NCBI GenBank assembly: GCA_946902875.1
Contig: OX336354.1
Coordinates: 7,289,247 to 7,353,246, forward strand
Origin: Nematopogon swammerdamellus
Taxonomy: Eukaryota > Arthropoda > Insecta > Lepidoptera > Adelidae
Length of the DNA: 64,000 bases
Direction: 5' to 3'
Within the stretch, counting starts at the first letter, position 1. Each line of letters begins with the position of its first letter. The notes below the pieces were generated by a model that did no database searches, was not told the DNA's origin, and saw nothing but the letters and a program-made list of their open reading frames with translations. Positions 1-10,383 of this stretch are shown in pieces. The position numbers and the translations under genes are program-made.

Positions 1-1511
1 GAACGATAAATAAACTGTTCAAGAATTTTATCAGGTTGAACTTTTAGTCAAAAAAATTTACATTAACGTAAGATAATTTACATTGAAGAAGACAAGATAC
101 TACTTCTTTGATCTAACTTAATACTTAGTGGCATGTCCACGGCTCTTAATTACAGCTTTACACCGGCGAGGCATTGACTCTATCAATTTTTGACATTTTT
201 CAAGAGAAAGAGAGTTCCATTCTTCCAAAAAAACATCGTACAATTCTCTTAAATTGCCACATTGTCTATTTGATACCTTTTTCTTGACTTCGCACCAAAG
301 ATGTTCTATCGGATTTAAATCCGGGCTGTTAGCTGGCCAATCTAAGACAGAAACAGCCTGTGAGTCGAGGAATTCCTTCACCGACCGTGCAGTATGCTTT
401 GGATCGTTGTCGTGCTGGAATGTCCAAATGACCGGAAGTACATCTTCAGCATAGGGTAACATTGTTTCCTCCAGTATATCTTTGGATTGATACTGATCCA
501 TGTTGCCTTCTATGAGCCTAGCAGGCCCGACTCCATGACCAGAAAAGCACCCCCAAATTTTCACGTTTCCACCGCCATGCTTTAATGTCACTTTTGTGTA
601 CTTGGGGTCGAATGCTTTATTCGCAGGGCGTCGCACGTATTGCCTTCCATCAGAGCACACCCTGTTTATTTTAGTTTCATCAGAAAAAAGAGCATTTACC
701 CACTGTCTAACTGTCCAGTTTTCATATCTTCTTGCAAATGCGATACGGACTTGCCTGTGGTGCAGTGTCAACATGGGCACCTTCCGTGCTATCCTTCCGA
801 ATAACTTCTCTTCTACCAAACGCCTTCGGATGGTGCGTGCCGAGATTGCTGAGGGGTTGTTTTCGCCAAAAACATCTTTTTTTATTTCATTGGAGCCTTT
901 AAACGGACATGTTTTTGCCAAACGAACGATGTTTCTATCGTCTCGACGAGATGTCTTCCTCTGTTTAGGGGCGCGCGGTATATTTGAAGTAGTTTGATAC
1001 GTATTGAAATGCTTCACAGCGTGGAAAACCATAGTTTTTGAACATTTCACATGGTCTGCTATCTTTTTATACGACCAGTTGTTCTCGCGAAGTCTTATTA
1101 TAACTTCTCTTAAAGGTTGATCACAACTTTTATTTTTTCCCATCGTTTTAAATAAAATAAACACGTTTTAGTATTATTACAACAACAAATGGCGCCAAAA
1201 TTATACAAAAAGTGACACAGCACAAAGTGTTCTAAATTCAAATTATAATAAAAAATAAATTAGTCTGGCGTTCTTAATTATGTGACCAGCCGGTAAGTAT
1301 AGTACTAATAAGTTCAGATGTTATATTTATGTATTGCATATAAAATTTCATTGTTTTTTTTATTGCTTGTGTATAATGAATGTACAAATAGCATGGAAGT
1401 ATTTTGCCATACAACAAAAAATAAAAGAAAATTTATGCAATATGTTATGCAACTTTGTTTGAAAAAAATCTCTTCTTAAAATAATCGTTCTTAATTATAT
1501 GGCCACCACTG
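1..1511 (-). mobile_element. Tc1-family DNA transposon, left end cut by window
   Basis: The element contains an intact transposase gene on the minus strand. Its right terminus (1486-1511) reads CGTTCTTAATTATATGG and ends in CCACTG before a TA, the target used by Tc1/mariner elements. The first bases of the window, GAACGAT, match the inner part of the complementary left terminus, so about 20 bases of that terminus lie outside. A second, internal copy of the terminal motif (CGTTCTTAATTATGTGACC) sits at 1269-1287, as in Tc1 elements with direct repeats inside their inverted repeats. The right flank continues into a LINE 3' tail, so the element probably inserted into that LINE remnant. Confidence 0.85.
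118..1143 (-). CDS. Tc1 transposase, DD34E, apparently intact
   Basis: This 341-residue protein cuts and pastes its own element at TA sites. The N-terminal third (about residues 1-110) holds the basic helix-turn-helix DNA-binding part. The catalytic triad is visible as D155 (in LFSDETK), D245 (in FQHDNDPKH) and E280 (in SPDLNPIEHLW), with exactly 34 residues between the last two, the Tc1 signature. Length fits the usual 340 residues. I take the ATG at 1143 (MGKNKSCDQ) as the start; an upstream in-frame GTG is not a likely eukaryotic start. No stop or frameshift is seen, so it could be active or recently active. It lies upstream of the host promoter and is unrelated to it. Activity is inferred only from the intact reading frame. 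Confidence 0.92.
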   Translation of the reverse strand: MGKNKSCDQPLREVIIRLRENNWSYKKIADHVKCSKTMVFHAVKHFNTYQTTSNIPRAPKQRKTSRRDDRNIVRLAKTCPFKGSNEIKKDVFGENNPSAISARTIRRRLVEEKLFGRIARKVPMLTLHHRQVRIAFARRYENWTVRQWVNALFSDETKINRVCSDGRQYVRRPANKAFDPKYTKVTLKHGGGNVKIWGCFSGHGVGPARLIEGNMDQYQSKDILEETMLPYAEDVLPVIWTFQHDNDPKHTARSVKEFLDSQAVSVLDWPANSPDLNPIEHLWCEVKKKVSNRQCGNLRELYDVFLEEWNSLSLEKCQKLIESMPRRCKAVIKSRGHATKY

Positions 1512-1740
1512 TATATGCTTATTTAAAGTATTTACGTAGTATTCGTATGTAGTTTATCAATATCATACATTTTCTTTACAGTCTAACACATTGCCACAAA
1601 CTATTCTTGTTCCCCTGCATGTACTTCCCACATCCCAAAGGTTAGTTAGAATAGAATGCCTCGCGGCATTAAGCTCGCCTGTTGTACCAATTTTTTTTAA
1701 ATTGGTGTTCAATAAAGAATATATACATACATACATACAT
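1512..1740 (+). mobile_element. CR1-like LINE 3' tail with TACA microsatellite end
   Basis: This non-coding stretch holds CACATCCCAAAGGTTAGTT, CGCGGCATTAAGCTCGCC and TTCAATAAAGAAT, and ends in repeated ATAC. The same text recurs at 16776-16990 and, more diverged, at 4555-4745 and 53510-53640. At the last site it follows a LINE reverse-transcriptase C-terminus, which identifies it as a LINE 3' UTR. It is 5'-truncated or was split by the Tc1 insertion at its left edge. Confidence 0.75.
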
Positions 1741-2879
1741 TCGTGGGTTTGAACTTTGATACTCGCTGGAGTACACCAATATTGTCCAAATAGTTTGTAT
1801 TATAGAGAAATAATATACGGGGTGGGTATGGTATGTATAAAATACTTAATTAATTATAAGGGCATTTATTTCACGGACACGACTTCGCTCCCGTTGGTGT
1901 CCTTTACCTTACTAGGTAGTTTGTATTGTTAATCACAACAGAAATGCACTCAATGAAGGTTGATCAAAACGGTTATGAAAATATTTTTTGCCATCCGTCT
2001 AGTTTCAGTGCTGTCACGGCACCTAGTTCCGTCAGAAACGAGGTGCAATGGGCTGATATCACGGATATATTATCTCACCCCAATCTTCCTGTTCCTGGCG
2101 TTGAAGATCCTGTTTCTTCTCTCCAGTTCGCACTGACGCTTTCTCTCGCGGATTTGCGCCTCCTTGCGATCCCGGTCCGTGCATATTTGGACAGTCGTCG
2201 ACATCTTGAGTTAAGGCTATGCCGTGTACAGGGATCAATGATAAGTTTGAAGGAATCTTCTTTCTAGTTGTGTCAACATAAACATATATTGGTAATGTGT
2301 GATGTAAAAAAATAGGAACAATGGCAGGAGGAGCGAGATCGATAAACAGGTTGCTAAGATACCTACATACAATTTGTAAATAACGTCACGTATAGAAGCC
2401 AAAATTACGTATCTGCAAAAATATCGACATTTTTTAAATAAGTAGTGCGAAATATTCTTGAATCTCAGCAGAAAGCAGGATAATGGACATACATTTACGG
2501 AAAAGCTGTTTCTCATTTTGAACTGCCTTCATTTTCGGGTATAAATTAACAAGTAATAATTTTAAAAGGCTGAAATGGCGGGGAAACCTGTTCTGTAAAA
2601 GTGATGCCAACGTAATACATCGTCTACCTACTAAAATTAGTTCTACCTACCTACCTACATGCTTCAAAAATACTCCAAAGACAAAATTGCATGTAAAGTG
2701 TAAACAAAAAATAAATTATCCGGACTGTTTTTAACGCAAACAATAGGAAAAGCAAGACCTTGAATGAAACACTTTATCAATTTTAATTCGTAGGGATATG
2801 ACTCCCTTCTTATATTACTAGGTGGTAGGGTTTAACCCGCCCGGGTTGATACCACCCCACTAAATTAAAGGTCGGTCAA
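1741..2879. other. Unrecognised AT-rich DNA with a SINE-like scrap
   Basis: No gene is recognised. Around 1990-2075 a fragment (CTGTCACGGCACCTAGTTCC, then GGGCTGATATCACGGAT) resembles the SINE-like family found better preserved at 2880. ORFs in this stretch (1926-2267 and its antisense) carry no family motif. Confidence 0.5.
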
Positions 2880-3038
2880 AATGGCTATGTGTTTTCCGTC
2901 CAATTCAGTGTAGCCGGCACGACTGATGGGAAGCACTGACGTAGCACCAAGTTCCTTCACCCGGTGTCATGGGCTGACATCATGGATGTTGTATGTAGGT
3001 GATGTAGCCAAACGTGTCAGTTTCCATAAAAAAAGGTA
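2880..3038 (+). repeat. SINE-like repeat, family A
   Basis: A roughly 150-bp interspersed unit running from GTGTTTTCCGTCC through CCGGTGTCATGGGCTGACAT and GGTGATGTAGCC to CAGTTTCCATAAAAAAA. The same unit recurs in this window at 10075-10210, 26655-26812, 27296-27346, 34583-34640 and 41325-41445, in both orientations. The A-rich 3' end suggests a retroposed element. I do not recognise its RNA source. Confidence 0.7.
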
Positions 3039-3339
3039 CCTACTTTGAAAACTTTTGTTTCTATTTACCGTCTACCGATAGATGGGTAGATATGATAGAA
3101 AACACCTATTCATCTAACCAAGAACATTTAATATTTTAAAATTTAAATGTTCTTACATCTTACAATAAGATCATTAATATGTAAATAATTAAACCATAAA
3201 AAATAAATGTGCTTAGAAACTTTACAAATCAAAATATCGTTCGTTAACCAAAACGTTGTTCATAGAACTGGCAACACCGCTCATATCTTCGTCTCGCTTT
3301 TCCATTCCACCGTTCCATCCACGCGCGCATTTCTTTCAC

Positions 3340-3585
3340 TCAACTCAATCAAGTCCGATTCAGTCAGTTCAGTTCGTCAGTCAAGTCAATTCATTCATTC
3401 AGTCAGTCCACAGATTCAGTCCGTGAACATCGCTCGTGTGGGGAGGTTGCGTCTGTTGAATCCAAACATCGCGCGTGCGATCTGTTTACGTTAGGTTTGA
3501 ACGCTTCGTGCGTTTGTGCTACGGCGTGTGTGGTTCGTTTCGTTGTATGTTTACAGTGTAAAGTGCGTGTGTGCTATGTGGTAGC
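3340..3585 (+). promoter_or_regulatory. Probable TATA-less promoter and 5' UTR of the aminotransferase gene
   Basis: Seven copies of TCAGT, the arthropod initiator motif, occur between 3360 and 3420, some overlapping. No TATA box is seen at the right distance. The following 165 bases are less AT-rich than the surroundings, as expected of a 5' UTR, and run into the exon 1 start codon. The transcription start is inferred; dispersed initiation from several TCAGT sites would fit. Confidence 0.5.
3547..3584 (+). promoter_or_regulatory. Two minimal upstream ORFs before the start codon
   Basis: ATG at 3547 opens a four-codon ORF ending at TAA 3559-3561. ATG at 3576 opens ATG-TGG-TAG, which ends one base before the main start codon at 3586. 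Both lie in the likely leader and could reduce translation of the main frame. Their effect is inference. Confidence 0.4.
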
Positions 3586-3748
3586 ATGACGAGTGTACTG
3601 AAGAAGCCGCGCGGGTTGAAGGTTGTGGCGCCCCAGGAACTGTCTCCGACTTTGAGCGCGGGAGATTCGGACAAACTGCTGGAGTACATTGACGAGAATG
3701 TGATAGGGAAGGAGACATCATTCTGTGGACCGTTCGGGAGGAGGAAAG
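3586..3748 (+). CDS. Class-V aminotransferase-like protein, exon 1 (N-terminus)
   Basis: Exon 1 encodes 54 codons plus one base. It begins MTSVLKKPRGLKVV and ends in IGKETSFCGPFGRRK. The last part matches the beginning of a family of class-V (cysteine-desulfurase-like, PLP-dependent) aminotransferases, where an I-G-K motif and a P-F-G motif precede the first strand. The start ATG has A at -3. The exon ends AAAG|GTGAGG, a good splice donor, in phase 1. Joined to 55260 it reads directly into VVYCDYNGSGRALHF, the expected continuation, so I place the two in one gene. Codons are GC-rich compared with the surrounding intron. The substrate is unknown; a PLP-dependent role follows from family membership only. 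The rest of the gene is 51.5 kb downstream. Confidence 0.75.
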
Positions 3749-4029
3749 GTGAGGAATTATTTTTAATATTTGCCGCGCAGGTATTTTCGAATAAGTAAAT
3801 ATATAAAATGCGGTTTCTTGGTCATACTCACGCAACGCGATTCATTAAACATACATAATTGAAAAATATATATATATATAAGAAAGTGCGCCCACAAATA
3901 AAGAAATTCATGTTTTAAATAAGTATTGTATTTCCAAATTAACGCATACAATTATTTGGAAAGATCCGGGCTTCGGGTTCCAAATAGGACACTAGGTATA
4001 ATAGTTTGACTCTCTAGGAACAAGTAGGT

Positions 4030-4093
4030 GTAATTTTTTGCCCGGAAACCAACTCTTTATTTATAAAGGTTTGGTTTCCGCGCAAAAAATTAC
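4030..4093. repeat. Near-perfect 23-bp hairpin
   Basis: GTAATTTTTTGCCCGGAAAC at the start of 4030-4052 is the reverse complement, with one mismatch, of 4071-4093. The 18-base spacer itself can pair partly. It could be a small foldback element or the end of a MITE. Confidence 0.7.
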
Positions 4094-4173
4094 GGGGGGG
4101 GGATTAGATTAGCGACGGTAAGATCGAACATTGCTGGTATGCTTATTGTGTAGGCCGAGTTAAAAGATGAATT

Positions 4174-4531
4174 ATAGTGAAAGAATTGTTTGCCGGAAAT
4201 GCGTAGTTTCGGAGAAAAAAAAACAAATTCCCATACAAAATAAATTTTTCATACAAAATAAAAAAAAATAAAAAATTTTAAGGCACAAAAACATTGGTTT
4301 TGAATATAAATGTATGTAAAAACAAGGGAAGAGGTATGGATGAATGTTTTGGTGGTTTAAAAAAAAACAATGAGGCGGCGCATGTCGTTTTTTTGCATAA
4401 ATTCCTATTCAAAATAAATGTTTTGGTGGATTAAAAAAAAAATAATCGAAAATTAATTTTGTATGAAAAAATATTTTTTCAAATTTTTTTTTCTCCGAAA
4501 CTACGCATTTCCGACAAACAATTCTTACTAT
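4174..4531. mobile_element. MITE with about 45-bp terminal inverted repeats
   Basis: The left arm (about 4178-4215, containing GGAAATGCGTAGTTTCGGAG) is repeated in reverse complement at about 4490-4530. The interior is A/T-rich and non-coding. TA-rich flanks would suit a Tc1/mariner-type MITE, but the exact ends are uncertain. Confidence 0.65.
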
Positions 4532-4554
4532 GTATACTTATATATTATATATTG

Positions 4555-4745
4555 TAACCATGTATGTATGTTTATTCATACCTATTTATTTAGTTACTAT
4601 TCTCTCACATTATCTGTGCGCCTACTTATACACATTTACCACATCCCAAAGGTTTGCTCTAACATAATGCAGATCTGCATTCAGCTGACCTTTTTGTACC
4701 TTATTTTATCGAAAAAGGGTGTACAATAAAAAATAAATACAAATA
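4555..4745 (+). mobile_element. CR1-like LINE 3' tail, diverged
   Basis: CCACATCCCAAAGGTTTG, a GCAGATCTGCATT segment, CTTTTTGTACCTTA and GTACAATAAAAAATAAATA reproduce the order of motifs in the LINE tails at 1512 and 53510. It ends in an AAATAC microsatellite. No coding part remains. Confidence 0.6.
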
Positions 4746-5905
4746 CAAATAAAATACAAATACAAAATGTTCTCCCTCCGCCCGCGCCTATTCCGGGGGA
4801 CTCTTCCCCTCGGAAAATGCCCCTAAAAAAATCTTTTGTAAAAATTTCAGGGTTTCCCCAACCACGCGCTAACGACAAAGGAGAACACAATGTTATTGAA
4901 AAAGGAAAAAAAACAAGGGATCAAAGGAAATCCACAAGAGGTTGGCGATAAGTAGGTAGGTACCTACGAATGAGCTTTGATAAAATAATAGTGTTTCAAG
5001 GGCTTGCTTTTATGCGAGGTTTACACTCAGCACATGCCACTGCTCCTGCCGCTGCCGCGATTATTGCCAATGTTCATTGCACCACCACCACTCTAGGATG
5101 GTTGAATGAAACAGCAAAATACACTACTTCGTGTGGGTAGGTAGGTACCCTACTCAGATCCCTGATCCCTCCCACTCACTTTCGCAGGGGATGACCTTCG
5201 ACCCCTGTTGGGTTTCCCTCCCACCCATACCTCTCCCACCCCCGTTGGGTTTCTTTCCCCCACCCTACCCCCACCTCCCCGTCCTTGAAGAATTACTTAG
5301 TAGGTATTGGAAACTCCACTCTGATTTCGTACCTAAGAGACTGACACTAGAAACATTTTTTTCTACACTTTTCATATTGACATACATAACAAATAATTTT
5401 CACTACCTCCATCTAAATAAAAAGTTGTAAATCAGGTAGGTACCTAGTTAGTATTTTAATACGATTATGATTGAATATTTTTTTTATTCTCAAAATAAAA
5501 TGTGTTCACAAAAATCGGCTTTCGCAGCAATCGCAGCCTAGTAGGAGGTAGGTACCTGTTTATATCTGTCTCGCCTGGCGAACTCTCGCCTGAACGAATC
5601 GGGTTCGATGTTTTGTCTTGCGAGTAGGTAAGTAGGTATGTGGGTCACGAACATATCGAAAATAGTTTTTTACAGATCGAATTTAACTAAGAATACCTAC
5701 GTTCACGTTGTTGCTATCCCGTACATATGCATAGGAACTGGTAGTAGGTACATAACATAAAACTCAAATAACTGACTGCTAGAAAGAATGTAGATGATGT
5801 GTAGTCGATTCGATACCTTCAAAATTAAAACCAAAATTAGTAAATTGTTTTTGAATTTCAATTGCATATCTGAACATGTAGGTAGGTAGGTATGCAATTT
5901 AGGGT
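4746..5905. other. Unrecognised intronic DNA, pyrimidine-rich tract and TAGG-type runs
   Basis: A C/T-rich tract (about 5160-5285) and repeated GGTAGGTACCTAC motifs are visible. No coding potential is recognised. Confidence 0.5.
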
Positions 5906-6456
5906 GCGCTGTAGAAAGAGGCGGGTTTAGTAGAAGATTGGTGGTAGCTGGGAATGGTAGGTGAGGGTCTAAGGAAATTATTAGCAAACATATTTTTTTG
6001 CCGTAGACTTTATAATTTTGGAGAATTTTTTTTTGAAGATATCCAAATATTATTGAAATTTAAAATTTAGTACAAAATTCACCGCCCTGACATAACCTGT
6101 TAGTATGGCTATTCCCTAGAGTGTTTTTATATAAGCCGGAGAAGAGGCAATCCTAAGTTTTTTTATATTTTCTTTTTTGTGTAGTAATCTGATAAGTACC
6201 GAAAAGTGCATATAATTATATATCCAATGAAGGGGGTGGGGAGTATTCAGGAGATACTTATCCCCCCCACACCCTTAGCATAGCACCCCCTCCTATACCA
6301 CGTTTCCCCTCACTGAGTCATAGTTTTTCAGGAGTTTTTGCCTCCCCCACTTACCCCTTCCCCTTCCGCGGGGGGGGGGGTACCCCAAACGAACCCCGCT
6401 CCCCCTCCTCCCCCCCCTACCCCACTTCCCCCGCCACCCGCCTCTTTCTACAGCAC
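5906..6456. repeat. 21-bp inverted repeat pair enclosing a C-rich tract
   Basis: GCGCTGTAGAAAGAGGCGGGT at 5906-5926 is repeated in reverse complement at 6436-6456 with one difference. The sequence before the right arm is a long C-rich run (about 6290-6435). This pair overlaps the longer inverted pair 6075/7204, so the two are interleaved, not nested. Confidence 0.6.
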
Positions 6457-7204
6457 AGTCAAGCTTTAATTTATTAAAGGACCTTGCGTCAAATTGGGCT
6501 CAGTTACATATGAGAATATTGAGCTCAGTGGCCAACAGTGACAATCCATATATCATTGCAAAGGGCTCTGTTCGTACTTCAATTTATACTTAAGGTACCG
6601 AGTTCAATTCCATTGCAGACAAAAGATAAGTACGTAGCAAGCAAGGAGAGAAACATATCTCCTTACATTTACGGTAGAACAAATATAATAACAGTTATCT
6701 CATCTCTGTTGGTGGGTGAGCCCAGTCTTCATACATTTTTGCCCATGGTGGTCCTTTGATTTGCACATAAACAGTGTAAAATGTTTAGCGAGTTTGCTAA
6801 ACGATTTTTTTTCTTCTATAAATCACTCGAACCAATAGTATAAACTAGTAATAGGTCAGGCCGCAGGCTTAGGTATTGAATAAATATGTACCTACCTAGG
6901 TATTGTGTGAAAGGATAAACAAGCTTATGTTTGTTCCACATCATTCAGCCACACTATTGTCTGCATGTCTGCCGATAACACTATCGAAAGCACGTGGACC
7001 AAACTTCACCCACTTACCTATATTATCTAGCCAGTACAATTAGCTAATATTATTAGCTAATTATACCTACTGGCTCCACCAGAATGTTGATTTGCATAAA
7101 ATTACCGATTTTTTTCGGGGCTGCACTGCCCTTCGCGCCTCCGGCTTATAAAAACACTCTAGGGAATAGCGATACTAACAGGTTATGTCGGGGCGGTGAA
7201 TTTA
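6075..7204. mobile_element. Element with about 65-bp inverted repeats 1 kb apart
   Basis: The left arm 6075-6140 (ACATAACCTGTTAGTATGGC, then CCCTAGAGTGTTTTTATA) is repeated in reverse complement at 7141-7204 with few differences. The inner edge of the right arm, CGCGCCTCCGGCTTATAAA, resembles 49730-49745. The interior has no gene I recognise. A non-autonomous DNA transposon is likely. Confidence 0.6.
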
Positions 7205-7680
7205 ATTTTTCCGCAAAGTAACCATGTCTGACCAGTGACCTGTCAAAATTAAAAAAAAAAATCTCTAAAAATATTGGTCTCCTCGGGCTAATTCTTTCAC
7301 TAATATTCTTCTAACATCCTAAACTACAGGATATAACTACCAGCAATTTGCTATCAACCCCGCATTGATACCTACCTCTTACGAGCTGACACATTTTCTG
7401 TTTTTTTTATCCTTTGTGCAATTAATACTAGCTAGACGGGCATAGTCCATTACTACGCCTCAGCGCCATCGCTAACTGCTCTTACTGGTATGTGACAATT
7501 GAAATGGTTTCATGTTACACGTAAAGTAGCGAACACACGTGTACGAATACAAAGTCGTTTTATTTAGCACTTCATCTACAGTCAATAATTGTACTGTGTC
7601 CTTCTGGTGACGTTTACAAAAAAAGTTTAATTCTCAAAAAGTAGATAGAATTTATCCAATTTTTTTTTACAGAAATAAGC
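7205..7680. other. Unrecognised intronic DNA
   Basis: AT-rich, no motif, repeat arm or coding signature that I can name. Confidence 0.5.
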
Positions 7681-7728
7681 AAAGAGTTTGTATTACGTCG
7701 CTGCGCTGCGACGTAATACAAACTCTTT
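7681..7728. repeat. Perfect 21-bp palindrome arms with 6-base centre
   Basis: AAAGAGTTTGTATTACGTCG with one further C (7681-7701) is the exact reverse complement of 7708-7728; the centre is TGCGCT. The right arm plus GGAAATA recurs singly at about 47166-47190. Two element ends abutting head to head would explain it. Confidence 0.8.
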
Positions 7729-9689
7729 GGAAATAAGATGGAATCGTTTACATGGCAGCGGCCGTCCTCGGGACAATGATTGATGTCCTGTGACGATGCA
7801 GGAATATTTTTATTTAATTTCCTTAGTTATCCCTATTGTGTTTCTGTATGCTTGAATTTCTTGTAATGTTTGTTCAATAAACTATTTTCCTTTTCATTTA
7901 CATGGAGTGCAAATGTGGGCTTACCCAAATGTGAACCCTTCACAGATTTCTCCAGTCGACCTTCGGATCTTAGAGTCGCATGCAAATGTTAGCCAAAAAA
8001 ACTCAAGTATGAGAATAAAGTTGGATAATAAATATAGGCAGATTCCTTATTTATTACCTATCTCCATCACACTTTTGGACTCATTTTTATCAAATTGCGT
8101 GACACGAGCCGAAGGACGATATAAATTGTATGCAAGCAATGCAGTAACATGATATCAGTTGTATGTATTCCTAAGGTATACCTACAACCATTTAAATCGT
8201 TGTGATCACGTAATCTCCACGTGGCGACGAGCTGACAACCAGTGGGGAGTGCGGCCGTCGGGACGAGTTCCCGAAGCGAAGGACCAAACTGACGAAACTC
8301 GTTTTGAAGGGCACTTTACCCACCCGAATGAGATCTCTCCTTTATTCTCCTTTTCGTTATCTCCGGAGAGAATTACGTATTTGTAAACTCCTATGACGAG
8401 TAAGTATGTTGTATCGTGGAATGTATGTGGATGCACGACGAAATGATATCTCAAAAAATCTGTAATTTTACTAAAATAGTTGTATTTCTTTACGAAATCG
8501 CTAATTTACTTGTCTTTTTACATCTTTTAGCATCAAATATATCAATGGCATCCATCTAATTCGGTAGCTAGCTGACCTACTTAAAATCAAATATAAATAC
8601 ATTTTACAGTTTCAGGATGCCACAAACTGGTAGACAACAAACATGTCAATAATTGATTAATGAGTTAGTAGAATGAGCAAAATCTGTAGTTATTGTGCTA
8701 AAGGTACTAGGAACGCATGATTTTAGGATATATGCATGTCAGTCAATTACTAATTACCAGACCACATAACCATTATTGTCTAACTAAATGAAGAAGCTTA
8801 TGGCTGAAATACTAGGAACGCAAGGTGCACCGTGCAGTAAATGGCCATTATATTATTATTACTACACTATAAAAGGCGAGATAAAAGGCTAGTCACGTTT
8901 CATAGCACGAGTGGAATACATTACACATCCGACGCAACGACGACGACGCCTGTCGGAGTTGACGCTCGCCTCGCTATCACTAACAATGCAAAGTTTATTG
9001 CGTGCACTACAATACGCCATGTGTAAGTAAATAATATGCATAGGTATTATCATTCAATGGCAGTCGCCAATGCCTATTTTGGTCGCATCACACACAGTCC
9101 CATGAGGCTCATTCAAACCCCCGTGTCAGCCATATCGATCTGCCTTACATACCTTCTCGGAACGCAAACAGCTCGTTATTATTGAACGACCCCGAGGAGG
9201 GTTAGGCAGCGTGAACAAGACTTGACCAACAACTCACACCCCTTCATACCCCCCTGGTAGGTCTGGAGGTGCTCCTTGGTATGTGAAAGTCGGCTTAGAC
9301 CTTTTAACCTTTATTCGAAGCCAAATCGCCAAATCTCTTTACGAGGACACAATCATAATTAATGGCACTACGAGCGTTGTTTTTCTTCAGACATTTGGGA
9401 ATATTCACGTGTATAAATTTTCTAGATGTCGTCATCAGCTGTTAGTAACAGTGAGCTGGCTAATAAAATGTTAGCTTTCATAAATTGTTGCTTATCATCA
9501 GTGTTTAAAAAGTAGTTTACCTTGTACCTAGTCATAACAATATGACTAACCATTACGACTTTCCATGCGAGTTTCCGCGCCAAGATTTTGTATTTCCGAT
9601 TGTGAGGAATTCAAAGAAACGCAAAATGCAGTTTCATGCCCAATGCATAGATATGTTGTCGCATGCGTGTCGCAATATCCAGGAAAGTG
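7729..9689. other. Unrecognised intronic DNA with one candidate promoter
   Basis: No recognised gene. A short GC-richer piece at 8206-8340 has a reading frame on each strand without any known motif. A TATA-like site at 8868 is listed separately. Confidence 0.4.
8868..9017 (+). promoter_or_regulatory. Candidate TATA promoter with short first exon
   Basis: TATAAAAG at 8868-8875 is followed, about 119 bases on, by an ATG (8987) opening a 12-codon frame that ends at a strong donor-like GTAAGTAAAT (from about 9024). TATA plus a tiny first exon is a common layout in insect secreted-protein genes. No second exon is recognised, so this may be chance. Confidence 0.2.
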
Positions 9690-9785
9690 CTTAGGGCTTC
9701 TTCATCATCATCAGCCCGTTTCGCACCCAAAGCATTCCACCACACACGGTATTCCGCTCTTATTACTTATCCAAGACTATTAGAG
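9690..9785 (-). mobile_element. RTE-type LINE 3' tail
   Basis: CATCATCATCAGCCCG followed by a CACCACACACGGTATTCCGC segment matches, in the same orientation, the better-preserved RTE end at 49375-49694. It is a short 5'-truncated copy. Confidence 0.5.
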
Positions 9786-10074
9786 GACCAGACAAGTACT
9801 TGTTTTTTTAAGTTAAACTCTTGTTTCTTGAAGTTTAACTCACGTTTGGGATGGGGATCTAACTCATAATAAGTGAAACGTCACGAAAGTACGAACGGAA
9901 GTTGAAACATTGGCTGGACAGCGCCATCTATGAGAGTCTTTTGAAGTGGAACCATTGTATAAGTTGAAAGAGATTGGCCCTCCTAACCCGATCGATATTA
10001 AATTAATAATTTGATTTTAAATACAAAGTGTCGGAATCTTCGCTTCTTTCAGGTGTCCCACGCAAGACACCTCA
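9786..10074. other. Unrecognised intronic DNA
   Basis: No repeat or gene recognised between the RTE tail and the next SINE-like copy. Confidence 0.4.
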
Positions 10075-10210
10075 CCTTTTTTTATGGAAACGGACACGGT
10101 TGGCTACATCACCTGCAATATCCGTGATGTCAGCCCATAACACGGTGAACCATGCCATGTCAGTACTTCTGAACGGAAAATATGAACTATTTACATGGCC
10201 GTTTCGACCG
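10075..10210 (-). repeat. SINE-like repeat, family A
   Basis: The copy runs in reverse, from TTTTTTTATGGAAACGGACA through GGCTACATCACC and GATGTCAGCCCATAACAC. It is more diverged at its inner end than the copies at 2880 and 26655. Confidence 0.65.
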
Positions 10211-10252
10211 AGCTTTCATTCAATGCGGTGGTATTAACACGGGCGGGTTAAA

Positions 10253-10311
10253 CCGTCTCCCGGAGGCCGGAGTCATTTGTAAAATCGCCGAAAATTTTCA
10301 AAAAGATCTAG
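10253..10311. repeat. Short dispersed repeat, also at 11691
   Basis: CGTCTCCCGGAGGCCGGAGT and about 40 further bases to AAAAAGATCTA recur at 11691-11748 in the same orientation with few differences. The function is unknown; probably part of an older interspersed element. Confidence 0.7.
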
Positions 10312-10383
10312 TAAAGGAAGAAGGGAAGGGACCTACAGTTATACGTGGAATCCGAAACACGGTTAATCTCAGACGCGCGGAAA

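Noticed and set aside
1926..2267. 113-codon ORF as a gene
   Set aside because: Part of it overlaps a SINE-like scrap, no domain is seen and codon use is not distinctive.
3207..3494. 95-codon plus-strand ORF upstream of exon 1
   Set aside because: It covers the TCAGT-rich promoter, has Ser/Gln low complexity from those repeats and no family motif.
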